Made by a program: the position numbers and the translations under genes. Under the pieces are notes generated by a model. The model was not told the origin of the DNA. It did no database searches and saw nothing but the letters and a program-made list of their open reading frames with translations. Positions 35,900-46,112 of a stretch of DNA of 64,000 nucleotides are shown here, piece by piece. Source of the stretch: Acanthacorydalis orientalis (taxonomy: Eukaryota; Arthropoda; Insecta; Megaloptera; Corydalidae); NCBI GenBank assembly GCA_034766995.1, contig CM068313.1:4340461-4404460 (forward strand), written 5' to 3'. Every line of letters begins with the position of its first letter. Position 1 is the first letter of the stretch.

Positions 35900-35946
<47 letters not shown>

Positions 35947-36321
35947 ACATATTTCTGAATAAGATAACCTGTACTGGAAGATTGACCCAGTTTTTTGTAA
36001 CAATACACAACTTGCAATCAATCAGCTGATTTACAGGTTATTTGAAATAATGTCCTTTTTTACAAATAGCACATCGATAAGATGCCAGAATGTGTCTCGT
36101 CCATAATGTCATCATTTTTATTGGATTTGTCAAAGAGTAATTGGGTTTTTTGAAGTAGTACTTTTTCTTCACGCATGGTAGAATGAATTCGATTCGTGCG
36201 GCTGAACGTGTAAAGAAACGCTGCACCCCCATTCCTTTGCCCTGTTGAGCTGCTTTGTCAGTCAGAGAGATTTGTGCTGCTCAGTGTGTCCTTGATAATG
36301 GCAAGATGATTGTTGTAATTG

Positions 36322-36396
<75 letters not shown>

Positions 36397-36799
36397 AGGC
36401 ACGTTTTCATTCGTGCCCGAAATTAAATATAACCATCAACGATTACAGAATTTGCTAATTATAATGATAATAAAATAATACAAAAGTCACAATTAATATA
36501 TATATATTATGTAACATTCAATTCACTCAGAGCGTCTCCTATTGGCCTCCCTACACACTAGCGCTCGGCGCACTGTTATTTTGTTATTTGTTTATCGCCT
36601 GCACGACAGGCCCTCACTCTGCGATCGCCCACGTATATCCCGTTGTCCAGGCTTCACTCTGTTGTCAAAGGCGATATTAAGGATGTTTTGCTAACCGGTA
36701 GACTGATTGATGGCACATCAAGCATCACGCTGAGAGCGTGCTAAGGGATGTGGGTTTGGGATGTGTTGGATACACAGTCAGTGTATAAGAAGGCGTCAT
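35331..36799. other. GC-richer island and (TA)n tracts
   Basis: 35345-35880 is CpG-rich unique DNA (for example around 35420-35470 and 35590-35720), without a recognisable exon; open frames on both strands look like composition effects. (TA)n tracts are at 35904-35944 and 36322-36393. Confidence 0.35.
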
Positions 36800-37037
36800 C
36801 AGGTGTAAGACCGACTGTTCCATTAAGCGGCTACAAGTGTTTCAAAACCGGGCGATGCGCCTCATCGCTGATCCGCACTTCCTGGTGAAAAACACTACTC
36901 TGCATCGGAATCTACTCTGTATCTTATTAAACAACACTAGAAAACTAAACATCAATTACGGAAGTTCTGTCAAAAAATTTGCCCTGGTGTCAGAAGGAAA
37001 CCCTCTCAATCCCTGTTGGTATTATCAAGCGGGTATC

Positions 37038-37042
<5 letters not shown>
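36800..37042 (+). pseudogene. Jockey-clade LINE ORF2 C-terminal fragment
   Basis: The + frame reads KRLQVFQNRAMRLIADPHF, LVKNTTLHRNLLCI and then FALVSEGNPL. This is the C-terminal pattern of jockey-type reverse transcriptases (LQ..QNKALR.I...PW.V.N..LH.DL..., ending in ...HPNPL). It ends in a (TA)n tract where a 3' tail would be expected. The reverse transcriptase core is missing. Confidence 0.75.
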
Positions 37043-37077
<35 letters not shown>

Positions 37078-37625
37078 CTAATAAAGCTACATATAAAATA
37101 ATGCAGTTAATCTACCAATCTTTAATCTTGCACTGTAATGATATCTCTGATAATCGATTTGTTAATAAAGTGTTCAATTGCCTATCATTTTGAGTAGAGA
37201 TTTTAATGTAATTTTGCTTCAGGGGAGGTACTGCCTTTGATTGTTTTTTCAGATTGTAAATTTAATTTTAAAATGAATAATGATCACAATATATCGACCA
37301 CTAAATCAGAAAGTACAATTGGGGATGTATTTGTTAGATATTTATTTAAATTACAAACGAAAAAACATTAATTTCATACTTTAGTTATCATAAGTCAATT
37401 GTCTCTTTTCTGGAATATAAATCTATGGAAACTTCGTATTAGTAAATCAAAATATTCAATAAATTGTGTATACTCATCCAGAATTATCACACGAACCTAA
37501 CCTGTTTCCTACCTGGTCTCTGTGTGTGTAGATTTTGTGTAAATAAATTCTATTTCTGTAGTGTGTGGTGTGAAATACAAGTAGGTATTATTACATAGGT
37601 ATCGTTATCTAAATTTCATCTTCAG
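37043..37625. other. (TA)n tract and AT-rich DNA
   Basis: (TA)n at 37043-37075, then AT-rich sequence with no recognisable gene. Confidence 0.5.
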
Positions 37626-37850
37626 ATGTATATTATATGCTTCTTCTTCTTCCTCGATAGCGCTACAACTCAAATCGAACCTTGGCTTCCTCAATTTTCT
37701 GTCTTCAGACATCCCTCTGCCTGGAAGTTCTTTTCCAGTTCCTTGTTCCCAACGGTTCCACTACATCCTTCTATATACTCTCTGTTCATCTGATCCTTAA
37801 TTTGCCCGCAGGTCTTCTCCTGCTTCGTTGTCCTGCATTAAATAATAATT
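37626..37850 (-). mobile_element. Probable LINE or SINE 3' end with (GAA)n tail
   Basis: On the minus strand the sequence ends gttgtagcgctatcgaggaa followed by a GAA-rich tail (complement of cttcttcttcttcc at 37641-37654). This pattern, a short conserved 3' segment and a trinucleotide tail, is common at retroposon 3' ends in insects. The family is not identified. Confidence 0.45.
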
Positions 37851-38479
37851 ATCATTAACGATATTTTTCTAAATGCTAAACGGACATTACTTTAAAAATG
37901 CACCCCTTATTAGTGAAATCGGCTCCTCGTCCATTCAACAATTTAGTGGAACCACTTCTAATTCAATGGTGTTAATTCGCGAACGCAAATTCAACTACAC
38001 CGCCCGAAATATCGTCGGACGATGTGACAAATCAACAAAATTTCAATTGATATGTAAGAGACTAACGACCCATTTCAAGCCGGCGACTACGTGCGCTATC
38101 GCCAGTTCCATCGGCCCCCTTTTATGACTCGACAGCATGTTTTATCGAGCGAAACTGTGCTTCTAACTTTCTCGTTATCTGATGTATAATACTTTTCGCG
38201 TCTGCTGTTCGTATCCAGAAAACATTACCGATCGACGGTGATGAGCCGGTCGACGAAACTGCGCTTTCAGAAACCGCCGATTGACGCCGGATAACGGAAA
38301 TATATGGACGCGCTGATCAAGATAAACTGACGAACTGTTGTGCGACATATTGACAGTTTAACCATAAATATAGATTTATAACTTATCGACGCGATCGATC
38401 AGTTATTGTCTACATGTTTCTTTATTTCTAGGTTTTTATTTACCGATAGAGAAGTACTTGGATATAAATATATTTTTCA

Positions 38480-38485
<6 letters not shown>
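37851..38485. other. GC-richer unique island
   Basis: Balanced-composition DNA from 37860 to 38400. An 84-codon + frame (37873-38127) has no recognisable motif and no splice context. It could be regulatory DNA or a chance frame. Confidence 0.3.
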
Positions 38486-38539
<54 letters not shown>

Positions 38540-38540
<1 letters not shown>

Positions 38541-39125
38541 GTCATTAAATATGAAATGTCCGATTTCGAGTCACAAGTTTAGTTTATTATATCTCAAACA
38601 AGAAGCATTACAATTAATCAAATTATGCGCCTAAACTATCGACACAGTTTTGCCATTTTAACGGTAGCTTGTTTATGCAAGACGTCCGGGTTTTTTGAAA
38701 TGTTTCCTGGATTTGAGCACGAAAGCGCGATTGTTTTACCGAGTCATATGCTGATCTTCTATAAAAATGATGACTTTGGCTGTTGTCGGGGCACCCTTCG
38801 CCTCTAGGGACGGCCATCAATTTTGACATATATTAACTTTTCCATAGGCTGACCAGATACATCGCCAAATTCGTTAAAAAAAAAAATTCGTGCTTGTTTA
38901 TGCTAGCAGCGAAGAAGGCTGGGGAATGAGTATCGATGCAATCGCGAAAGACGTTTTCCACAGCTTGTGAATTGGATATTTCTCGTTGTAAGAAGGGGTC
39001 CAAAGCCTGTCGTTTCTGCGACATATGGTCGAGCGATATCTTTCAAGAGGATTTGCCTGTTTCTATCGACCAATCTCGGCTGTTCATTCGCAAAGATCCT
39101 TATCATTTCGTCCAATTGGTTGTAT
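38540..39125 (-). pseudogene. Mariner transposase relic, minus strand
   Basis: The left edge (ttaggtcattaaatatgaaa, 38539) looks like a TIR after a (TA)n tract. On the minus strand, NEQPRLVDRNRQILLKDIA, RPYVAE (near 39050-39110) matches the ...NRRPILLHDNARPHVA second catalytic block with HDN changed to KDI. After a frameshift, LQREISNSQAVENVFRDCI and SPAFFAASINK follow (38930-38990). A separate C-terminal piece at 38630-38720 reads INKLPLKWQNCVDSLGA. Two C-terminus-like pieces suggest either a rearranged element or two nested ones. The YSPDLSPTD block is missing. Confidence 0.7.
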
Positions 39126-39131
39126 TAGACC

Positions 39132-39230
39132 AGTGATTCTCAGCCTTTTTTCATCACGGTACACTTTTAATAATTTAAAATTTTGGCAGCACACTAACAA
39201 TAAGATGAATTTAAAAGAATTTTACTTGGT
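39132..39230 (+). mobile_element. hAT-type terminus (5' end only)
   Basis: cagtgattctcagcctttt then catcacggtacact matches the typical start of Charlie-like hAT elements (cagtggttctcaacctttt). No right end with a matching 8-bp duplication (tattagac expected) was found nearby. Confidence 0.5.
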
Positions 39231-39399
39231 TAATTGATTGATGTACCTATAATATATTTTGTAAAAATAGCATACGATAATAATTTTCAATGAAATATAA
39301 AATGAAATTGCATTACAAAGTAAACAAAATGTTTATTTAACGATAAATTACAAATTACATTTAATGCGAAATTTGTATATAACTAGTATATAGCTTTGC

Positions 39400-39570
39400 T
39401 AGCCAGTAGCCAGAACCGTAATAGTCCAATTGCTGCGAACCTCGTAGAATTGACATTCCCGGCTCGTTCGATACACTTTCACGAACCAAGTCAATGTTTT
39501 CTTCATAACGACCAATACGGACACGTGTTCGTGTTTCTTTATCTTTAACCGATCCAGTCTTTATACCTAA
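39400..39570 (-). pseudogene. HTH fragment of a DUF4817-like transposase
   Basis: The minus frame reads KDKETRTRVRIGRYEENIDL, VRESVSNEPGMSILRGSQQL. It resembles the helix-turn-helix region found in some insect IS630/mariner-like transposases (pattern RT.RTEENI..VRE.V...P..SIRRRSQQLG.S...). Both sides are lost. Confidence 0.6.
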
Positions 39571-39659
39571 ACCTAACCCGACAAAACAATAACGAACGCG
39601 GTAGCGTCCAAAAATCAGCATATTTAGGTATTGGATTCCTTTTCGCATTCAAGTTGAAA

Positions 39660-39900
39660 TGCTTCCGAAGCTTTGAGAATAATTCATCATTGTGAGAAGG
39701 TGTTGTGGCGCGTAAGACCTGCAAAAAGTGCTAAAACTGTGAAAAATATCCGAAAATACATTGCAACTTCATCGACTCGAAGTCGCTATCTTTTTTTCGA
39801 CAAGGGATTCATCAGTCACAGGACAGATAAAGAAAAGTTATATAAAGTAATGGGAGATATTGTCAGGATTAAAGTGTGCCGCATTCTTCATTAAATGTTC
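39660..39900 (+). repeat. Unidentified repeat related to 13857-14000
   Basis: An open + frame of 73 codons ends DKGFISHRTDKEKLYK, VMGDIVRIKVCRILH and shares its last 30 or so residues with the segment at 13880-13980. It is probably a transposon 3' end; the family is unknown. Confidence 0.4.
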
Positions 39901-40744
39901 ATTTACTGTAAAAAAAGGCACAGCATTAACTTGCACGCCTAATGTTTACTCTTTTAGAACGAAAATGATAGTGTAACAAACTCTGACTTCATAATTAAAA
40001 AAAATAACAATTAAAAATTCATTGTGTGTGCTGAATCAATCAATTGTGTGTGTTGAAATCGCTTAAAAATGATCCTATTTTCCTAGAACTGTATGAAAAA
40101 AAAAACAATAGCGCCGAACGATAAACAAACGCACACCGTTGCGACATGCGTATTTTTCATTTACAATGGTTGCACATGTCCGATCACACGGGAATTTATT
40201 ACACACACATAATGCCGGACACAGTAACCGTAATCCGTAATTATATCTTGTCGATTTTAAAATTTTTCATTAAAGTGTGTAGGCATTGATAATGATAATA
40301 ATAATATTATTATCGTGCGTCGTTCATAAATTACATTTTTCGAAGTATTGACATACAAAAACGTTTGTCTGTGTGCGTTTGTGTGCATGAAGGGTTCTGC
40401 GAAGGACGATTGGTGTTATTATAAAAGTTTGAAACTGTACGAAATAGGTTAAATATACATTTTTTTTTGTAAACACACTTGTACACTTTGTATGTTCAAA
40501 AAGTTCTCGGATACGTTCAATAGAATGTAGAATTTTATGAATATGTTTTTATTGGATGTAGTCTGTTTTCTTCATAAGAAATTTCTGTTAACACTTTCTC
40601 TAGTTTTGGAAACGATGATGATACTTAGGGTTTAAGGACGCGTCGATAACTATGATCATTAGCGCCCGAACACAAATACAAAATAAAAACAAATGATTGA
40701 GCGCTTAAGTTTAACCCATTTTTTATTTAAACCTAAACTATGTT
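39901..40744. other. AT-rich DNA, no gene
   Basis: No coding, RNA or transposon signature is visible apart from small A/T runs. A GT-rich patch (tttgtctgtgtgcgtttgtg) occurs at about 40363. Confidence 0.5.
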
Positions 40745-42590
40745 TATATAAAGGAATTTTTCATACAGTAGAGCGTCTGAGTTTTATAGAAAAAATTCAT
40801 TAATCTTCACAAATGATCGTGTGTCCTCGATATGGGCTTCTATTATGAAATAAAGTACCTAAACTTTGTAAAAAAAAATCTTGAGTCGGCATAAATTACC
40901 ATGTGTATAAATATGGGCTTCTGTCATGAACTAGAGTGTCTGAACTTTGTAGAAAAATTTTTCGAGTCCGTATAAATAACCATGCGTTTAAATATAGGCT
41001 TCTGTCTCGAAGTCTGGTGTCTAAACTTTCTAGAAAAAATTCCTAAATCCGCATAAATGATAGTGCGTCTAGATATGGGGTTCTATTATAAAAAATGCTG
41101 TCTGAAAATTATAGAAAAACATCCTGAGTCCGCACAAATGACTGTGTGTCTATAAATGGACCTGTAGCATGGAATAAAGTATTTGATTTTTGTAGAAAAA
41201 AATCCCAAGTCCGCACAAATGACCGTATGTCTACATATAGGCTTGTATCATGAACTAGGGTGTTTAAACTTTGTACAAAAAATTCTCGAGTCCGCACAGA
41301 TGATCGTACGTCTAGAAATGGGCCTCTAACATGTGCCTGATCTTTATAGAAAAAAATCGTTACTCCACACAGAAAAATTGTGTCTATAAATAGGCCTGTA
41401 ACGTGGATAGAGCATCTGATTTATGTAGAAAAAAATCTATGAGACTTTAACATCAAAAAGAGAGTCTGAAAGTTGCAGAAAAAATTCGTGAGTCCGCACA
41501 GATGACCGTGCGACTAGATATGGGCCTGTAACATGAAAAAGAGTGTCTGAACTTTATAGAAAAAAAATATTTAGTCCTTGCAAATGACTGTGTGTCTATA
41601 GATGGACCTGTAACATAGAGTAGAATATATGATTTTTGTAGAAAAAATTTATGAGTCTACACAGAGGACCATGTGGTCAAGATATGGACTTCTATCATGA
41701 AACAGAGTGTCTAAACTTTATAGAAAAAAATTCTGAGTTCGCACAGATGACCATGTGTCTAAATATAGGCCTGTAACATAAAGTAGAGTGTCTGAAATTT
41801 GTAGAAAGAATTCGTGAGTCCGCACAGAGGACCGTGTATTTAGATATGGGCTTCTATTACGAAGCAATAGATGACTAGAAATGGCCCTGTAGCATGAAAT
41901 AGAATGTCTAAACTTTGTTGAAAAAATCCCGAGTCCACGCATATGACCATGCATCTGGATATGGACCTTTAACATGAAGTAAAGTGTCTGAAGTTTGCAG
42001 AAAAAATCGTCAGTCCATACAGATGACTGTGCATCTAGATATTGGATTATATCGTAAAGAAGATTATCCTATCTTTTCAGAAAAAAAATGTGAGTCTTTT
42101 CTCTATGGGCCTTGAACGTAAAGTGGAATGTCAAAATTTTGCAGAAAAAATTCATTAGTTCGTACAAATAACCGTGAGTCTACATATGGGCTTATATTAT
42201 GATTTAGAGTATCTAAAATTTGTAAAAAAAAATCATTGGCCCACATAAATGACCGTGGATCTAGATATGGACTTCTGTCATGAAGTAGAGTGTCTAAAGT
42301 TCACAGAAAAAAATCATGAGTCCGCACAGATCACCGTGTGTCTATATATGGGCCTATAACATAAAATAGAACGTCTCAACTTTATAGAAAAAAAATCTGA
42401 GTCCACATATATGATCGTGCATCCGGATATGGGCCTGTAACATGATGTAAATTGTCTAAAGTTTGCAAAAAAAAATCGTGAGTACGCACAGATGACCGTG
42501 GATCTAGATATTGGGTTTCATCGCGAAGAAGAGTATCTTTTCTTTGCAGAAAAAAAATTGGGAGTCTTCTCTTTCTTTAATGTTCACATG
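40745..42590 (+). repeat. 81-bp minisatellite array 2, about 22 copies
   Basis: The marker tatgggctt recurs at 81-bp spacing (for example 40831 and 40912). The unit runs gtccgcacagatgaccgtg, tgtctagatatgggcctgt, aacatgaaatagagtg, tctaaactttgtagaaaaaa, tcgtga. It aligns end to end with array 1 at 7060-8984 (shared core gtgtctaaact and gaaaaaattc, the same order of blocks, the same period and orientation). Divergence among units is greater than in array 1. On the minus strand two frames are open in parts, giving 27-residue repeats such as FVRTQ.FFL and GIFSTKFRHSISCYRA. Confidence 0.95.
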
Positions 42591-43225
42591 GACTGAGTGA
42601 AATATTCAGAACGCCATTATACAAGAGTAATCTACAACGTCGATAATTTCAGAAACATAAGGTTTTAATTTTTTACCTTATTCATTATCCTAGCGCTTTG
42701 GAAATGATGTCTTCGTCATCGAAGCACTTATAAGTAACAATCAAAAATTATCAATAATCAATTATTGATTTCTTCTTAACGGACACACTCTAATAAAATA
42801 TAAAATACTAACAGAACAGTTTCACACTTGTCGTCGCGATCAACGCTGTATCCATGTCCAACCCAAATATTTAATTATATATTTCATACCCTAATGTGAA
42901 TACTAAATCATTTATAAGACATAAAATCTACCTTCAAGAGTTATTCATTGCAAGTCTGCGTAGTTAGCTACATTGGTGTAATTCTGCATCCATTTTATTC
43001 TTTATTTATTGACGAAACGATTAAAATATATCAAGATAGGTTAATCACTGAAAATAAAGAGTTTTACTGTAACATTTTAAAAAAAAATGGACCTGATGAT
43101 AATCGACAACACAGTTAAGTATATAAAGTACACGAATCTTAAAAAATAATGAACCAAATTGGTCTAATATTTAAATATTAATTCTTTTACACAGTTATTC
43201 GTCCGGGAACTTTTTTAATCGACTC

Positions 43226-43276
<51 letters not shown>

Positions 43277-43974
43277 TTTCAATATGTAACGAGTGAAGAA
43301 TATTAATATATTAATAAAACGACCGATGTTAATTCATAAATTAAATTATATAATGGTTCTACATGTTGTGATATATTATTAACTTTTTTTGTGCAATGAG
43401 TGGCGCGCAGAAAAGTGGTCGTCGTGGCTGTAAGGACATCCTGATGGGATCAACACTCACGTGCGAACATTAAAAAAATTCTACATTTTTTCCGTCCACT
43501 CCATTTAAATATTTTGTTCGAAATTAATCACTTCTAAAGGCCGTGGATTAAATATATAAAATTATTATTTCCCGGATATTAATCTTTGTATTGGATTCCA
43601 GATCCGTTTTATTTATTTTCCAGTGTATATATATATATATTTATATATGTATATGTGTGTATGTAAATAGTTGTACACATTTTCAATTAAATAACAATGT
43701 TTATCCAATTAACACAGATATAACGTGTGACATCCGGTACCTCCTGTTCAATATTTGTATTTGAAAGTGAGGTTATTAGTTTTTAATAGATAATAGTTGT
43801 ATTTTGTAATTACGATTTTCGATAAATGAAAATAGAAGTAGCGTTGATTAATAAAATATTAATCGAGAGTATAAAACTTGATGTTTTTCAGCATAGTCTC
43901 GTTTGAAATTAATTCATTTTCTCTTTATAGTTGGTTTCTTATTTCAGTATCAATTATTTTCACAAATATTGTTT
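42591..43974. other. AT-rich DNA with one foldback-family copy
   Basis: At 42690-42775 gaaatgatgtcttcgtcat and atcaataatcaattattg mark a copy of the dispersed foldback family. (TA)n tracts are at 43229-43273 and 43626-43665. No gene is seen. Confidence 0.45.
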
Positions 43975-44755
43975 AGACACTAGTTGAATTTACTCTCATA
44001 AATGAATTCTTTTTTACTCAGCTCAAAAGTGATCTAAAAATAATTGCAGGGTTTTCCAATAACGACACATTTTTTTTATTTGTAATAAAACACTGAAATT
44101 TCAAGTTTCTGTATTGTAAGTAATACTCAGGGGTATACCATTTATAAATGAAAAATAATATCCTGTAGACATGTATTTTTTAAGAACGACCATTTTCATA
44201 ATACAATTTTATTATTTCAATGCATTGTTCTGGCGTATAAGAAGCCATTACTAAAATGGCAATGGAAAAAGTTAAAAAATGTAAAAAAAAACAGCTCTCA
44301 GTTTGATATCTGTGATATATAACCTTAAAAAAAATCCATCCTTATTGGAAAACCCTTTATCGTGCTCATGCGTATTTCGATGGTGATTTCATCATCTTCA
44401 GAGCAGTAAGGAACAGGAAAATCTGAGAAGATCTTATTAAAAGTTAGATTTTTCTTTACCTTTCCGCTCTGAAAATGATGCAATCAAAATGACTGACAGT
44501 GCTAATGACTTTAATTGTTGACGCGTTCTTTAACCCCAAATAACCAACCAATACCATCAAAATGCATATTAAAAAAATCAAAGACGATTTATTATTTGTA
44601 ACTTTGTTCCAACAGAAACTTTGTTGTGCTTTGCTGATGAAAAAGAGTTCATTTATGAAAAATGAAGAAATGAACTTTTGAAATTTTCATATTGAAGTCG
44701 TATCGCGATAAATAATCAATTTGTGAAAATGAATTTAGCCAATGTCAGAACTTTA
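43975..44755. mobile_element. Foldback/MITE-like element, interrupted
   Basis: The left side has acactagttgaatttactct, cataaatgaattc; the right side has tttgtgaaaatgaatttagc, caatgtcagaac. These are inverted versions of the same terminal motif. Inside are gcgtatttcgatggtga, ttcatcatcttcagagc. Partial copies occur at about a dozen other places. This copy is split by a 307-bp MITE at 44049-44355. Confidence 0.6.
44049..44355. mobile_element. 307-bp MITE with gggttttccaataa TIRs
   Basis: Left end gggttttccaataacgacac, right end the complement (ttattggaaaaccc). The terminal 65 bp (including acactgaaatttcaagttt) matches, in reverse, the region after the transposase C-terminus at 58925-59270, which ends with the same TIR. 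This MITE is therefore a deletion derivative of that transposon family. It sits inside a foldback element. Confidence 0.7.
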
Positions 44756-45149
44756 TTATGACATTCACACAACTTAGATCAAATATTTAATAATACATAT
44801 TCAGTTTCGATTTATCAATATTGTACGAAATAAAATATATTTCTGCGAGATAAAATGACGGCGATCGACGCAATTTGTAACATCTCGGCAACAGATTCAC
44901 GAATCTTGTAATTATGAACAGTAGACGGACTAGTTTGTCTACCAAGTTCGCATCTTACAATTATCTTTATGCCTTTCAAATATGTACACACGATACAAGT
45001 TCTGTTCAAGTTCAGAGACAAACTGAAAATCGTCGTCGTCGCTCAGTCGCAAATATTTGCACAGGAAAGTTTTAAATACATATTTAGAATGCAGTTCCAT
45101 TTAATGGATATTAAATCATCTTGTTCATTTCACAAATAGATTTCTTTAA

Positions 45150-45221
<72 letters not shown>

Positions 45222-45850
45222 GGTTATTATCTATAGACATTGGCCATTTTTAATCATCAAAAAAAACATGTATGATAATTATTGTTCATGGATTGGAACA
45301 AAAGTTCGTACAATTGACTTAAATAAACCAATAATTAGATTAATTAACATTCACCAATTGTATAAATTATTAATATAGAAACTCCATTTACCTTCTCAAT
45401 CCATTATTCATTTATAACCTCTTTTCAAGCCATTAAAAAATTCCAACCATTTCAATAACAAACAAACAACAATCAAACGTCACAAACATCACAAGAAACA
45501 GAAAATTCATAGCGGGAAATTCAAAAGTACACACTGTACATTAATGAACAAGGTCTTCATTTAATTTATTTCTTTTAATCTCTTTTTTCTTTCAACATCA
45601 TACGTAATTTGTATTACATGCGGATCACTTTCATCTACGGAAAATAATTAATATGCTAATCAAAGAAATATACCTTTTGCGCCGGAAAAAGATTAGTTTT
45701 TTTTCTTGATGTAGGTTCTTATGTTTGATTCACACATCTCAAAAAAATGTAGAATTTATATACTGAATTTACTGACTGATGTTGATTACGTGAAAAAATA
45801 TATTCAGCTAATCGAGACAATGTTTATTCATTTAATTTCTCGTTAAAGAG

Positions 45851-45903
<53 letters not shown>

Positions 45904-46051
45904 GTTTATTCTCAAAATTGAAACATTTTTAATTAATAATATAATTAAAAACACAATTTCAGATTGAATATGAGATATATTTTACATTGTTAATTAACTT
46001 TTAATGGATATTATTAATTTCCTTTTAATTTGTATTTTGAATTTTTTTTTC

Positions 46052-46112
<61 letters not shown>

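Noticed and set aside
37873..38127. 84-codon + frame starting MLNGHYFKNAP
   Set aside because: No domain, splice context or codon signal beyond chance; kept only as a GC-richer island.
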